Source: Dendrobium chrysotoxum (taxonomy: Eukaryota > Streptophyta > Magnoliopsida > Asparagales > Orchidaceae). Taken from it: a stretch of DNA of 64,000 nucleotides. A program made the position numbers and the translations under genes. The stretch covers positions 17,168,729-17,232,728 of the forward strand of contig CM034309.1 of NCBI GenBank assembly GCA_019925795.1, written 5' to 3'. Within the stretch, counting starts at the first letter, position 1, and each line of letters starts with the position of its first letter. Shown one piece after another: positions 1 through 13,100 of the stretch. Under the pieces are notes generated by a model, which saw nothing but the letters and a program-made list of their open reading frames with translations, did no database searches and was not told where the DNA came from.

Positions 1-978
1 CTTTCAAGCCTCGTTCCAGAAAAATATCAGATATAATAGTGTTACAAAGTAAAAAATTAGAAATCAGGATTTTCAAACTTAAGCTTTTGAAAATATTAAG
101 TGGCGCACGGATTTTTCTAAGACATTTAACAATCTAAAAGGGAAGAAAGCTTGGTTTGGGCTTATTTTGTGCCTCGTTTTCAATTTGTTTGGCGCTCTGC
201 GCATCTTTTGATTTTTGATACACTTTGTGTATCTTTTAGTTTGGCAACATTTCGCATCTTTTCAATTTTGGGTTCATTTTGTGCCTCTTTTTTAATTTAT
301 TTGGCGCACTGTGCATCTTTTGTAAGCTTTCTCCCTCTCAAAATCATTAAAGAATCTCAGCTGTAAAATTACCTTCCAGACATAGGAGATGCTCTCCACA
401 ATAAGGAAGTGTAATTCACAAAATAAAAGCCAGACGTCATATGATAAGTGTAATCACTTGGTTTAGAAAATCAAAATAATGACTCAAGACTTTCAAAACA
501 CTATTGATATGAGGTAGATTACTGTAGGAAGATAAAATAAATCTCTATTTCAAAAACTAAAGTTTTAATTTTGAAGAGGATATTTATCCAAAAGAAACAC
601 TACACCAGCAAAGGAGTTTGAGGAAGAGAAACAATCATCAATGTTTCTTCCCTTTAACAGATCCAGTGGAATCAATCACTGCTTACCAGCTTCCAAATAA
701 AAATAAGGTAAAACTCTCAGTCAGAAATCCAGTTTATCAGAAGTAGCGAGCAGTGATCGGATTTTGAAAAGCATAAAATAGTAAATAAAAGAGATGAACC
801 AGTAAATAAAATAGGTAAAAATAATTAAACTAAAAGAAATACTCAAATCAAACTAACACAAAAGTTAAAATAGAAATCAATAGAATAAAAATAACAGAAA
901 GCAAATAATCAAATCAAACAGCTAACTAACAGAAGTAGACTAAAAACCAGAGAAATCAAAAATCAATAATCATCAGAA
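1..978 (-). other. Post-pol non-coding tail of copia A with short covarying palindrome repeats
   Basis: Homologous in reverse to 28333-29400 of copia C. No ORF is supported. Between about 166 and 330 there are roughly 34-bp repeats built on a constant ATCTTTT-type spacer and a variable small palindrome (GGCGCTCTGCGC, ATACACTTTGTGTAT, GGCGCACTGTGC). The rest is AT-rich, with a purine-rich run near 610-640. The open frame at 151-366 is made of these repeats and is not a gene. Confidence 0.7.
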
Positions 979-3900
979 TCAAGCATTTATATCAATCACT
1001 CCTAATCTGGTCCTCAAAATGCTGAATGAGTCAAAGGCTAGTGGTTTAGTGAATATGTCAGCCAGCTGATTTTCAGTTGCTATATGATGAAGCTCAATAT
1101 CTCCTTTCGTAACATGGTCCCTAATGAAGTGATGCCTTATATCAATGTGTTTGGTTCTAGAATGTTGGATTGGATTCTTAGAAATGTATATGGCACTATT
1201 ATTATCACACAGAACAGACATTGTGCCTACAGGTAATCCTAAATCCAAGACTTGTTGCTTCAACCAAAGAACTTGGGCCACACAACTCCCTAAGGCAATG
1301 TACTCAGCTTCAGCAGTGGAAAGTGCAACTGAGTTCTATTTTCTACTGGACCAGAAGACTAAGGACTATCCTATGAATTGACAAGTTCCAGAAGTGCTTT
1401 TTCTATCCACCCTACACCCTACAAAGTCAGAATCAGAATATCCAATAATCTCAAAAGAGGTGTTGTGCCTAGGGTACCAGATTCCCAGGTTTGGGGTCCC
1501 TAAAAGATATATAAGAATTCTATTAATAGCAGTCATGTGGGACTCTTTAGGATCAGCCTGAAACCTAGCACAAAGACAGACACTAAACATGATATCAGGT
1601 CAGCTAGCAGTCAGGTAAAGCAGTGATCCAATTATACCTCTATACTTCTTCTGATCAACAGATTTTCTACTTGAATCCTTATCTAACTGAACAGAGGAGC
1701 TCATGGGAGTGTTGATTGGCTTGGCTTTGTCCATTTTATATTTCTTCAAAATATTCTTAGTGTATTTAGATTGATTGAGAGTGGTTCCATCATCCAATTG
1801 CCTTATGCTAAACCCCAAAAAATAGGACAATTCTCCCATCACACTCATCTCAAACTCCTTACTCATTATTTTAGAAAACTCATCGCTTAAATATTTACAG
1901 AAGATCCAAAGATTATATCATCAACATAGATCTGGATAATGAGTAAATTATCCTCTATTCTCCTCAGAAAAAGGGTGGTGTCTGCACTCCCCTTAACAAA
2001 CTCTCTTTCTAACAGGAATGTGCTAAGCCTCTCATACCAAGCTCTGAGTGCATATTTCAATCCATATAAGGCCTTTTTTAATTTATAAACATGATTTGGA
2101 TATTGGGAACTCTCAAAACCTAGGAAATTGTTCTATAAAAACATCCTTTTTATTACCCCATTTAAAAAGGCACTCTTGACATCCATTTGAAACAGCTTAA
2201 ATCCCTTATAACAGGCAAAGGCTAGTAGCACCCTAATGGCTTCCAATCTAGCTACAGGGGCAAAGGTCTCCTTAAAATCAATCCCTTCAATTTGATTATA
2301 CCCCTTAGCCACCAATCTTGCCTTATTCCTAACCACCACACTAGAATTATTCATCTTATTCTTAAAGACCCACTTGGTTCCCACAATACTTTGATTTCTA
2401 GGTCTTTCTACTAACTCCCAAACATCATTCCTTACAAATTGATTCAATTCTTCTTGCATAGCTATGATCCAAAACTCATCCGAAAGGGCTTGATTGATGT
2501 TGGTGGGTTCAGTCATTGAGATAAATGCAGAGTGGTTTACTTCCTTCCTAAGTCCATGCCTAGTCCTAACACCTTCAGAAGGGTCTCCTAAGATCAGTTC
2601 TTTAGGATGACTCGAAGAATATCTCAAATATCTAGGTAGTGTGGTTTGAGGTTCTACCCTTTCCTCCAGATTTACATTTCCAACCCCTTGGGTAATCTCC
2701 TCTACCTCTTCTTCTTCCTCAATTCTAGTCACCTTAGGATCAAATTCATCAAACACCACATGAGTTGTCTCTTCCACCACCAAAGTCCTCTTGTTAAACA
2801 CCCTAAAGGATTTCCCCATACTAGAATAGCCTAAGAACACTCCTTCATCAGATTTGGGGTCAAATTTTCCTAAGGATGATTTCCCGTTATTCAGAATGAA
2901 AACCTTACAGCCAAAGACATGGAGGTGGGACAGGTTTGGAGTTCTACCCTTAATGATATCATAAGGTGTTTTGTTCAGATTTGATCTCACATTCAACCTA
3001 TTCAGCACATAACAAGCAGTATTTACCGCTTCAGTCCAAAAGTATTTTAAAAGTGAATACTCAGCAAGCATGGCTCTAGCAGCTTCCACCAAGGTCCTGT
3101 TCTTCCTTTTAGCTACCCCGTTCTACTGAGAGGTCCTAGGAGCTGAAAAATTGTGACTAATCCCTTGCTCCTCACAGAAACTTCCAAACTTCATATTTTC
3201 AAACTCTCCACCATGATCACTATGAATAGTCAAGATCTCACAACCTAACTTCCTCTGAATCCAAGTGGAGAAGGACTTAAACTCATCAAATGACTCAGAT
3301 TTATGTGACAACAATTTAATCCAAGTGAACCTCGAGTAGTCATCTACAATCACAAACCCATAGACTCTCCCCCCTAAGCTGGCAGTGCTAATGAGTCTAA
3401 AGAGATCCATGTGAAGGACTTCTAAAGGTCTAGAGGTGCTAATATCCTTAACAGAGTGAAAGGAGGACTGGACTTGCTTCCCTAACTGACAGGCATCACA
3501 CAGGTGGTCCTTAGTGAACTTAAGCTTAGGCACACCTCTAACTAAGTCCTTTTGGGTAACTCTCCTAAGGGTTTTCATACTGGCATGACACAATCTCCTA
3601 TGCCACAACAAAGACTCATCAGCAGCAGTTTTTAAGCAAATTGAATTTTTAGCTTTAATGCAACTTACATCCAGCTTGTAGATGTTGTTGATCCTTTATC
3701 CCTACAAAACAAATTTGTCATTTAAGCTTAAAATGCAGCAAGTGGGCAGGAATTTGATGCTGTAACCTTTGTCACAAAGTTGACTGATGCTCAGCAAGTT
3801 GTGTTTCAGTCCATATACAAGCAAAATATTATCAATCATAAAACTCTTTGAATCACCAATTATACCTGAGCCTACCACCTTCATGGTGGTGTTATCTCCA

Positions 3901-4025
3901 AGTGTAACCTTGCCTCCAGCCCTGGCCTCTAGTGAAATGAACTGATTTGCATCTCTAGTCATGTGTCTTGAACATCCGCTGTCCGGGTACCACATGCTCT
4001 CACGAGGTCTTATGTGAGAGCACAC
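979..4025 (-). pseudogene. pol: pol of copia A (broken): protease, integrase, RT, RNase H
   Basis: Domains run from high to low coordinate. A protease active-site remnant (WYPDSGCSRHMT) is near 3960-3990. The integrase zinc finger (LWHRRLCHASM...CDACQLGKQ) spans 3611-3480. The integrase core follows, with first Asp in HMDLF and second Asp in HSDHGGEF. At the expected D-X35-E position the catalytic Glu is Lys (VAKRKNR, near 3100), directly after an in-frame stop. RT begins at about 2500 (GTKWVFKNK, ARLVAKGY, QMDVKSAFLNG) and carries the YVDD box near 1918-1930. RNase H spans 1590-979 (GYSDSDFVGC, DRKSTSG, AEAEY, CDNNSAIYISKNP) and ends in GVIDINA. Stops and frame changes lie near 3701, 3118, 2132, 1880, 1600 and 1282-1390. 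The pol frame is shifted relative to gag here, probably by a 1-base deletion, because in copia B the two share a frame separated by a stop. Confidence 0.93.
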
Positions 4026-4036
4026 CTACAAAATCA

Positions 4037-5847
4037 TCAAACGTCAGTTTTAGGAACCCAAACAGGTTTGGGTTCCTTCTTATGAAAAAAAGAATGCAAT
4101 GCATATGTGCTGTGCTGTGAAACAGGCAGTTTGGGCCTCCACACCCAATGTGTACTCCAGTGAACAATGTAGGTGTGGGAGATGTGTCCTAGCATGCCAC
4201 ATGAATAACATCTAACACCAGGAAAAGGATTAACTAAACGTCGTGAGTGATAGTGCCCCTTCCTAGATGTGTATGAAACATGCTTTGATGAATTTGCAAC
4301 AGATTTTTCAAAAGGTGGCGGTGCATAAAACTCTTCAAAAGTAGGTGGTTTTTTATTCTTCTCAAAGGCAGTAATTTTCACTCTTAAAAATTTGTTTTCC
4401 TTGTTAAGACTAGCAATTTCAAAAGTCCTTGCACTTTCATTACTTTTTAGGTCACATGCCATATCATTCAATTTCTTAAAATAGCTTCTAATTCAACATG
4501 CGATGTTTTTAATGCATCATGCTCAACAATTAAATCAGAATGCTTTTTATTCAGTTCATCAGATTCATCAAGTAAAGACATGTGATTGCAATCAACAGTG
4601 GAATGATCCTTAGTCAAAACATCATGCTCTTTTTGTAAAGTCAAATAATCTAGTTTCAAGCTAGCATGGGTTTTCTTAAGCTTCCTATATGATGCATGAA
4701 TTTTCTCTGATATTTCAAGTAATTGATCTTAAGTAAGCTCACATACCTCTTCCTGGTCAGACTGACCAGGATAATCATCAGCCATCAGACACAAATTTGT
4801 TTCCTCCTCTTCAGCTTCAGTCTTAGAAGAGTCGGATGCAGAGTCTGCCCAGAACGCCTTCTAAATCCGCTTCTTGTCCTTCCTAAACTTGTGTTTCACC
4901 TCACCCTTCTCCTTGCTCGGGTGAGCTTTAAGTGTAGGACAATCAGCCTTAATGTGTCCAGGCTTCCTGCATTTAAAACAGACAGGGTCAGATAAACCTT
5001 TAAAATTTTTACTGGACTTACCCTTATTCCACTTCTGAAAGTTCTTGTGTTTCTTCCTTAGAAAGCTTTTGAATTGCCTTGTGATCAAGACAACGTCATC
5101 ACTATCAGACCCGAAAGAACTAGTATCACTCTCATTGGCCTTCAGTGCCACTGTTCTCTCCTTCTTCTTCTCACATGCATCAAGCTGTCTTTGGTTCACC
5201 CCTTGCTCGTAAGCAATGAGTGATCCAAGTAAGCTATCAATAGAGTAAGTATTTAAATCTTTAGCCTCAGTGATTGTAGTTATCTTAACATCATATGAAG
5301 AAGGCAAACATCTAAGAATTTTGTTCACTCTTTCGTAGTTTGTAAGTTCTCTTCCTAAGGCATGCAAGGAAGTGACAATTTGAGTGAATCTCGTGTACAT
5401 TTCAGAAATGGTTTCACTAGGTTTCATGCGAAAAAGTTTGTAGTCATGAAGTAAAATGTTTAACCTAGAATGTTTGACTTTAGTTGTACCCTCGTAAGTA
5501 ATACACAATCTATCCCAAATATCTTTACCAGTCGTACACATAGATACACGTATATAATCCTTGAATTTTAAAGCACAGAAAAAATAGTTCAAGCATTTGA
5601 CATTCAATTGTGCTAAATCACGATTATCAAAAGTCCAGTCAGTAAATGGTAGTTCAGTTTTCATATTGTTAACCAATCTAAAAGGTGATTCGTATCCATC
5701 CTTAACTAGCATCCATATGCGATAATCAATTGATTGAAGAAAAGTAGACATGCGAGTTTTCCAAAAGTCAAAAGGAATATTATCAAACAATGGCGGTCAT
5801 GTAATTAAATAACCTTCAGCAGTATTACGATTACCAAAGTTAGCCAT
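4037..5847 (-). pseudogene. gag: gag of copia A (broken)
   Basis: Gag is the capsid and nucleocapsid precursor. The likely start is the ATG at 5847-5845, because the next codons (MANFGNRNTAEGY) align with copia B; the open frame given by a simple scan begins later only because codon 17 is TGA (5799-5797). The N-terminal half resembles the UBN2/gag-polypeptide domain of copia elements (FDNIPFDFWKTRM). A CCHC knuckle (CFKCRKPGHIKADC) lies near 4940-4985. An acidic stretch, a charged region likely to form a coiled coil (about 4470-4730) and a second knuckle (CYSCGMLGHISHT, last Cys lost) follow. Breaks are in-frame stops near 4861 (TAG) and 4731 (TAA) and a frame change near 4470. Three of the stops can be explained by C-to-T change of CGA, CAG or CAA. 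Confidence 0.88.
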
Positions 5848-5889
5848 TGATCAAATTCAAAAGTTTTTAAACTTAAATTTTGAATCCAT

Positions 5890-5900
5890 CTCTGATACCA
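5890..5900 (-). other. Primer-binding site (initiator Met-tRNA) of copia A
   Basis: Reads TGGTATCAGAG on the minus strand, complementary to the 3' end of plant initiator Met-tRNA. It lies 2 bases inside the LTR edge, as is usual for Ty1/copia. This site fixes the element's strand and the inner LTR border. Confidence 0.93.
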
Positions 5901-5902
5901 CT

Positions 5903-7557
5903 TAAAAGTTCGATAGGGATGTTAAGCCCTGATGAACTAGTCCCGAGGCTAACCAAGAGGGGGGGTGAATTGGTTATTTAAAAATTTGAGAGCGATAGTG
6001 AAAATCTTTTCATTAATATGCAGCAGAAATAAGTAAATACTCAAACGAAAAGATTAAACACAACTTTCACCCAAGCAGATAATCACAGAAAAATTAAAAT
6101 GTGGAAAGTAATTAGAAAGAAAACACCAGATTTTTATAGTGGTTCGGTCAACTTGACCTACGTCCACTCCCCGGAGCCTCCCATCCGGGTATTGCACTAA
6201 ACTAAAGTGTCTCTCTTTTTGCTCCCACAGCAAGGCGGAGAAGCCTATACAAAAACCTACTTTCCACCGACACGGTGAGGCAGAGAACCTAACCTCCTTT
6301 TGCTTCCTCCTAAAGCAGGCAGAGAACCTGAACTCGTTTCACTTCCTCCTGAAGCGGGCAGAGAACCCTGGATCTTCTTGCCGACGATCCTCTCACAAAG
6401 AACACCAACACGACGAAAGACGATGAGCGGAGAAGACAACTCTGATCCTTGCTTGGAGCAACCTTCGTGAACCCTCACGAACTCTCCCTCACAAGATCCT
6501 CTCTCTCTCTCCCAAACTCTCTCTCTCTAGGGTTTCTCTGGAAAGGAAAGTGGCAAAAGATTTTTCTTGTTGGAAGAAAAATATCTTTTATAGGAGGGCT
6601 CAAAATTTGTCCTAAATCTCAATCAGTCGGCTTAGATCATCCAGGATAATCTATATATCATCATGTACGATCAGTTCAAAATCAACTGTTTCAGCTTGGA
6701 CGATCTGGCTCTTCTGGACGATTAGTGAAAAAAGTTGTTCTGATCGTCCTGTACGATTCTGCGATCATCCGGGACGATTAGTGTAAATTCAGGAATATCG
6801 TCCATAAGACAGTTCGGGTCGTCCAGAGCAAATTGTGCTGGATGACCAAAAAATGACTTGATCGTCCAGGATGATACGCGTATCATCATGTACGATTAGT
6901 TCAAAGTGCCAAAATCATCCTGAGCACAGTTCGGGACGTACAACTGAAACACACTAGACGAACATGATCATCCAGGACGATCCTGCTATCATCCAGGATG
7001 ATATGATCGTATCAATCAAATATTAATTGCTTTCCTTAATTACCAGATTAATTTAGACATGATTGTACTGGATCGTCTAGGACAATACTCGTATTGTCCG
7101 GGACGATCAGACCAAATATCTTAAAATAAAAACTTGCCTAACTTGATCTGGCGGCTGAGAATTTCTGATTAGAGCCTATCATCCCGGACGATATTGGGAT
7201 CGTCCAGGACGATCTGTTTAATCAAACACACTTAACTTGGTCGCCCTAATTAGGGTTTTTATTTCTATATGATCGTTCAGGATGATGTGACTATCGTCCA
7301 GGACTATCTGAACAAAAACTTGAACAAAAACTCTAATTCACTCAAGCTCTCCCCCTGAGTGTGTGTGTGCAAGGTTACATAGCTAGGGGATCAGTTACAT
7401 TACAATTGACACAAGAAAAAAAATAGTACACTTAGACACACTTGGACCCGATCTTGAGTTAGCTTGAGTTGCTCGTGATCTTTTGTGCCTGAAATGGGTT
7501 AGCCAAGCAAAACACAATAGAAACATATTTGTCATCATCAAAACCAGATTTGCAACA
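5903..7557 (-). repeat. 5' LTR of copia A (about 1655 bp)
   Basis: On the minus strand it starts TGTTGCAAATCTGG at 7557 and ends ...GAACTTTTA at 5903, where other copies have ...GAACTTTCA. A CACACACAC-CAGGGGGAG block lies about 200 bp in (near 7350-7370). An array of palindromic doublets follows (about 6640-7320), then a TATA-like CTATAAAAG near 6585-6594, then leader hairpin repeats (6275-6372), and the GGTCAAGTTGACC/ACCACTATAAA block near 6140-6165 that plant copia LTRs commonly carry. Confidence 0.9.
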
Positions 7558-10146
7558 CCGATATCTAGAGATTGTCCTAAGTGACCGCTGGACTTATATT
7601 GGGTGAAAATGCTAAATCAAATGCAATTAAAATTTTAGACACACTTTTCAATTAATTTCTAATGCAATGCATGCTGATCGACTCGATTAAAATACATAAA
7701 ATGGAATGAAGCAATTTTAAAAAGGCTTAAAAATAGATTTTATCCTAAAGATGCACAGATCTCCTTGGACAGAACTACACCATCATAGGCCAGGTGGTCT
7801 GCCAGAACCCATAGGTAGGGAGGTGCCTAACAAAGGAAAAGAATAATTCAGCAATTATGAAATGAGAACTTCCGGTGGTCCCGGGCTTACTTCTTAAAAG
7901 CGTTAGAGTTTCTATGGTATCCTAAATTTTTTTGTTAAAGTTTAAGTAGAAGAATTTTTTTGTGTCCTCACGAGCCTCCGATCGAATCCAGGCTAAATAA
8001 AAAAGAACGACATGCAATCGTCAAAAAACTAAGAAAAGAAGGCAACCCTATACGTAATCAGATCAAATCAAAACATATTAAATAATCAAACTAATTAAGT
8101 AAATATCCAAAGGCAAATTGCCTTGCTTATTACAATCTAGATTTACAGAAATTAAAAGTGGCCGGGCACCACTGACAACAACCTGGATTCTAATCCTAAT
8201 ACAGACGTAAGTGGCTTTAAGTGGGATACTGTTTATCTTCAACTCGTCGATCTTCTCCTCTTCGAGCTCCTTGGATTCTTCGTGGCTGGATACCCAAATG
8301 GAAAAGAGAACTCTTCCCTCGATTGGAAGGTTACTCTTTCCACTTTGGGTAGTAAAGTGACCCAAATTTGGAGTTCCAAATGGATAAGGACTATCCCCCG
8401 AAGGAGTATCCTTTCCTCTTTGGAATCCAATCTTTGGATCTATGTATCCCAACTCAAATGTACACTTTCACAACTCAATGCTTAAATGAATTACATAAAT
8501 GTAAAAAAGAAAATTCTAGACTCTCATGCAGGGTTATCCTAAGTATTTAAATATTTAAATACATCCCAAGCAGTTATATATATATATATATATATACAGA
8601 AAAGTAAACACACTTGGCCACGCTCTTTTTATTCGGAGGGGCTAAGCAGCTAAAGCACCTGTAGCATTTACATTTATAATTTATTTAGCCCCCTTTATTG
8701 CCCTACATGAGCGTGGCCACTTGCAAAAAATTCAGTGAGCATCCAGATTGCTCCTAACTTAAGGGTAATCTAATCGCCCATCACATCAATTCATAAAGTG
8801 CAGTAAAGAAAGTAAGCGAACACATCAATCAATTTCAATCATGATATGCAATGAAAACTCAGAAAACCCGGCACACAGCAGAAAAGTAAACATCGGCCTA
8901 GCCTAGATATAGAGTCAGTTGTCCTAGCAAACCATCTAAAGTGTGTGTAGAGGGTCATGTGGATGGGGTAGATCTTAAGCTGGGCAATTAGTTCAAATTA
9001 TCTAATATTTGAATTTGTGGAAGGCTCGAAGGGAGGTTTAATTAAAGTTTAAATATTAGTATATTAAAGTCTAAATTAAATCTATTTTAATTATTAAATG
9101 ATTGCTACCTTTATTGCTCACCGAGGCCGTGAAGTTTATTTTACCTTCCTTGGGGCTAAGTTAATAGCCTCGTAGGCCTGGGTTACCCATTAGCAATCAG
9201 GGTTGATTAAGTTGATTTAATTTATTGAAAATTAAAGATTAATTAATATTAATTAAGTTAATTAATTACTAATTTTAAAAGTTAAATTATTTTATATTTT
9301 CCATCAACAGGTTCATGGCGTTGTGCCACTGGGCTCGAGGAACCAGGCCTCCTTAGGACACTTAGCCCCGCAGTCCGGTGTAGTCCATCCTAAAAATCTT
9401 GCTGATGTAGTTGAATTAAGGATTTTAATTTGGTTAAGTAATTAAAAGTAATTTAGTTTTGATGTTTAACACTCCATTGAATAATTTTGTGGCGTTGTGC
9501 CACCAGGTTCGAGGAACTAGGCCTCCTTATGATACTTAGCCCCGCAGCCCGGAGTAGTCCATTCAATAAACTTCATCTTTGGAGTGGTTATTGTGCATTT
9601 AGGTTTTGATTGAGTGTTTTATTAATCAAATTAAAGTTTTCTGAAATTTTAATGAATTATGGGATTTTTAGAATTTATTAGAATTATTTAATTATGTTTA
9701 TTATAGGGGCCAAATATTGACTTTTCAATTTAAAGTTAACTTTACAAGTTTTAGATTTTTTAATAAATATTAGATCTTATGATGAGTAGTTAGACTATTA
9801 GTATGCTCAATTTGGAACTTTTTATGAAAAGTTATGATTTTTCAAAGTTCGGGCCTAAATTTGAACTACGATTGGCCAAAACGTTGACTTTTTGACTTTG
9901 ACCAAATTTTGGGGGTTTAAATAATTTAGAAAATACTAGACCTTAATTGGAGTTGATTGACACTAAGTTTGCTCAATTTGGATTTTTCTGTAATTAGTTA
10001 TGAATTTTTAAAGTTTCCCTAGTTATTTGAATTTTAAAAATTGCTTTATTAGGAAGGTTTTGATCATTTTGATCCAAACTCATTCTAAACTGCATGGAAT
10101 CACTCCCAAAGATCAGGGAAGACCCATGGGGGCATTTCCACATGTT
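7558..10146 (-). repeat. Distal part of G copy L, including a duplicated block of about 180 bp
   Basis: AT-rich, non-coding, with short conserved GC-rich blocks. Two copies of a block containing GGCGTTGTGCCAC, CTCGAGGAAC and TAGCCCCGCAG start near 9310 and 9490. The same pair occurs in reverse in R2 near 43085 and 43262, but R1 lacks it. A (TA)n run is at about 8575-8596. No gene is supported. Confidence 0.7.
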
Positions 10147-13100
10147 TAAATATTATTTGAGATTTTTAATGATTTTTAATTAATTAATTTAATTAATTAT
10201 TAATTTTTATTAAAAGTCAAATTAAAGTTGAATTAGGAGTCCAGTCAAGGGGCTTTTTTTTTCTAGGTAGAGGACTAAGTTTTGGTCAATTTTAGGTATT
10301 ATGTGTAATTTTTGGATTTAATTTAGATTTATTATAGTTTTTTGAATTTTTTGGCTCCTAAAAATGGCTGAAACTTTGGGTAATTAATTTTCTAACGTAA
10401 TGACCTTCAAATTAAATAAAATTTGAACCTAAGGTACATCATGTCACTAAGTTTTCTATGATCAAGTTTCGCCCCTATTGGGTGTGTGTACAATCTCCTA
10501 GAAATTTTCTAAGTTTTCTAGACATTTCCTTAATTATTTTTCCTAGGTGTCTCTTCTATTCAAATGGGCTTGAAATTATGTGTGGCTAACCCTGCTACAT
10601 ATGCAATCATACCACACAAATTATGTAGCCTAATTTAATAGAAAAATGGAGTTATGAATTTTCAAAATTTTGGGTCCAAAATGGACCCATTACCTTAAAA
10701 ATTCACATCACAGAAAAATACAGAGTATCTGATCCTAGAAAAATCACACTATATGCCTAAGATGCTCAATAACATTCCACCAAAATTTGGGATCCATTTG
10801 ATCCCCGGATTGCAAGAAAATTGAGAAAAACTGAAATCAAACAAAACACTATTTTTTGTCAATCCAAAGCTCAAAACAACTTCATTTTAAATTTAATGAA
10901 TTCAACATTTAATTACCTTTCCAACGAGCCTAAAAACATCTAATTCGGTGAAAAATTCAATTTTCTGTGAATTTTAGAAGATTCTAAGCATTTAAAGCTT
11001 TTTTCACTCAAAATAATAAAAAAATGGCAGCGATAATGATTGCACCGCAACCGCCATCTTAAATATTATTTGAGATTTTTAATGATTTTTAATTAATTAA
11101 TTTAATTAATTGTTAATTTTTATTAAAAGTCAAATTAAAGTTGAATTAGGAGTCCAGTCAAGGGGCTTTTTTTTTCTAGGTAGAGGACTAAGTTTTGGTC
11201 AATTTGAGGTATTATGTGTAATTTTTGGATTTAATTTAGATTTATTATAGTTTTTTGAATTTTTTGGGTCCTAAAATGGCTGAAACTTTGGGTAATTAAT
11301 TTTCTAACGTAATGACCTTCAAATTAAATAAAATTTGAACCTAAGGTACATCATATCACTAAGTTTTTTATGTTCAAGTTTCGCCTCTATTGGGTGTGTG
11401 TACAATCTCCTAGAAATTTTCTAAGTTTTCTAGACATTTCCTTAATTTTTTTTCCTTGGTGTCTCTTCTATTCAAATGGGCTTGAAATTATGTGTGGCTA
11501 ACCCTGCTATATATGCAATCATACCACACAAATTATATAGCCTAATTTAATAGAAAAATGGAGTTATGAATTTTCAAAGTTTTGGGTCCAAAATGGTCCC
11601 ATTACCTTAAAAATTCACATCACAGAAAAATACAGAGTATCTGATCTTAGAAAAATCACACTATATGCTTAAGATGCTCAAGAACATTCCACCAAAATTT
11701 GGGATCCATTTGATCCCCGGATTGCAAGAAAATTGAGAAAAACTGAAATCAAACAAAACACTATTTTTTGTCAATCCAAAGCTCAAAACAACTTCATTTT
11801 AAATTTAATGAATTCAACATTTAATTACCTTTCCAACGAGCCTAAAAACATCTAACTCGGTGAAAAATTCAATTTTCTGTGAATTTTAAAAGATTCTAAG
11901 CATTTAAAGCTTTTTTTACTCAAAATAATAAAAAAATGGCAGCGATAATGATTGCACCGCAACCGCCATCTTAAATATTATTTGAGATTTTTAATGATTT
12001 TTAATTAATTAATTTAATTAATTATTAATTTTTATTAAAAGTCAAATTAAAGTTGAATTAGGAGTCCAGTCAAGGGGCTTTTTTTTTCTAGGTAGAGGAC
12101 TAAGTTTTGGTCAATTTGAGGTATTATGTGTAATTTTTGGATTTAATTTAGATTTATTATAGTTTTTTGAATTTTTTGGGTCCTAAAAATGGCTGAAACT
12201 TTGGGTAATTAATTTTCTAACGTAATGACCTTCAAATTAAATAAAATTTGAACCTAAGGTACATCATGTCACTAAGTTTTCTATGATCAAGTTTCGCCCC
12301 TATTGGGTGTGTGTATAATCTCCTAAGAATTTTCTAATTTTTCTAGACATTTCCTTAATTTTTTTTCCTAGGTGTCTCTTCTATTCAAATGGGCTTGAAA
12401 TTATGTGTGGCTAACCCTGCTACATATGCAATCATACCACACAAATTATGTAGCCTAATTTAATAGAAAAATGGAGTTATGAATTTTCAAAGTTTTGGGT
12501 CCAAAATAGACCCATTACCTTAAAAATTCACATCACAGAAAAATACAGAGTATCTGATCCGAGAAAAATCACACTATATGCCTAAGATGCTGAAGAACAT
12601 TCCACCAAAATTTGGGATCCATTTGATCCCCGGATTGCAAGAAAATTGAGAAAAACTGAAATAAAAGAAAACACTATTTTTTCTCAATCCAAAGCTCAAA
12701 ACAACTTCATTTTAAATTTAATGAATTCTACATTTAATTACCTTTCTAACGAGCCTAAAAACATCTAATTCGGTGAAAAATTCAATTTTCTGTGAATTTT
12801 AGAAGATTCTAAGCATTTAAAGCTTTTTTTTACTCAAAATAATAAAAAAATAGCAGCGATAATGATTGCACCGCAACCGCCATCTTAAATATTATTTGAG
12901 ATTTTTAATGATTTTTAATTAATTAATTTAATTAATTATTAATTTTTATTAAAAGTCAAATTAAAGTTGAATTAGGAGTCCAGTCAAGGGGCTTTTTTTT
13001 TTCTAGGTAGAGGACTAAGTCTTTGTCAATTTGAGGTATTATGTGTAATTTTTGAATTTAATTTAGATTTATTATAGTTTTTTGAATTTTTTGGGTCCTA

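Larger units (their letters stand above)
1..7557 (-). mobile_element. Copia A: Sirevirus-type LTR retrotransposon, minus strand, 3' end outside window
   Basis: Read on the minus strand the order is 5' LTR (7557-5903), PBS, gag, pol (protease, integrase, RT, RNase H) and a non-coding post-pol tail that runs off the left edge. The post-pol ORF and the 3' LTR are not in the window. The order integrase before RT marks Ty1/copia. The two-knuckle gag with a coiled-coil part, the long LTR and the long post-pol region mark the Sirevirus type. The element is inserted in the G-family copy L; the base run next to the LTR is CCGAT (7558-7562), and the matching target duplication would lie off-window. Coding is broken at several points, so it is not autonomous. 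Confidence 0.93.

Noticed and set aside
8078..8452. 124-residue minus-strand open frame as a gene
   Set aside because: Lies in the non-coding G body; R1 (38070-38440) and R2 (44200-44540) have the same DNA with frames broken.
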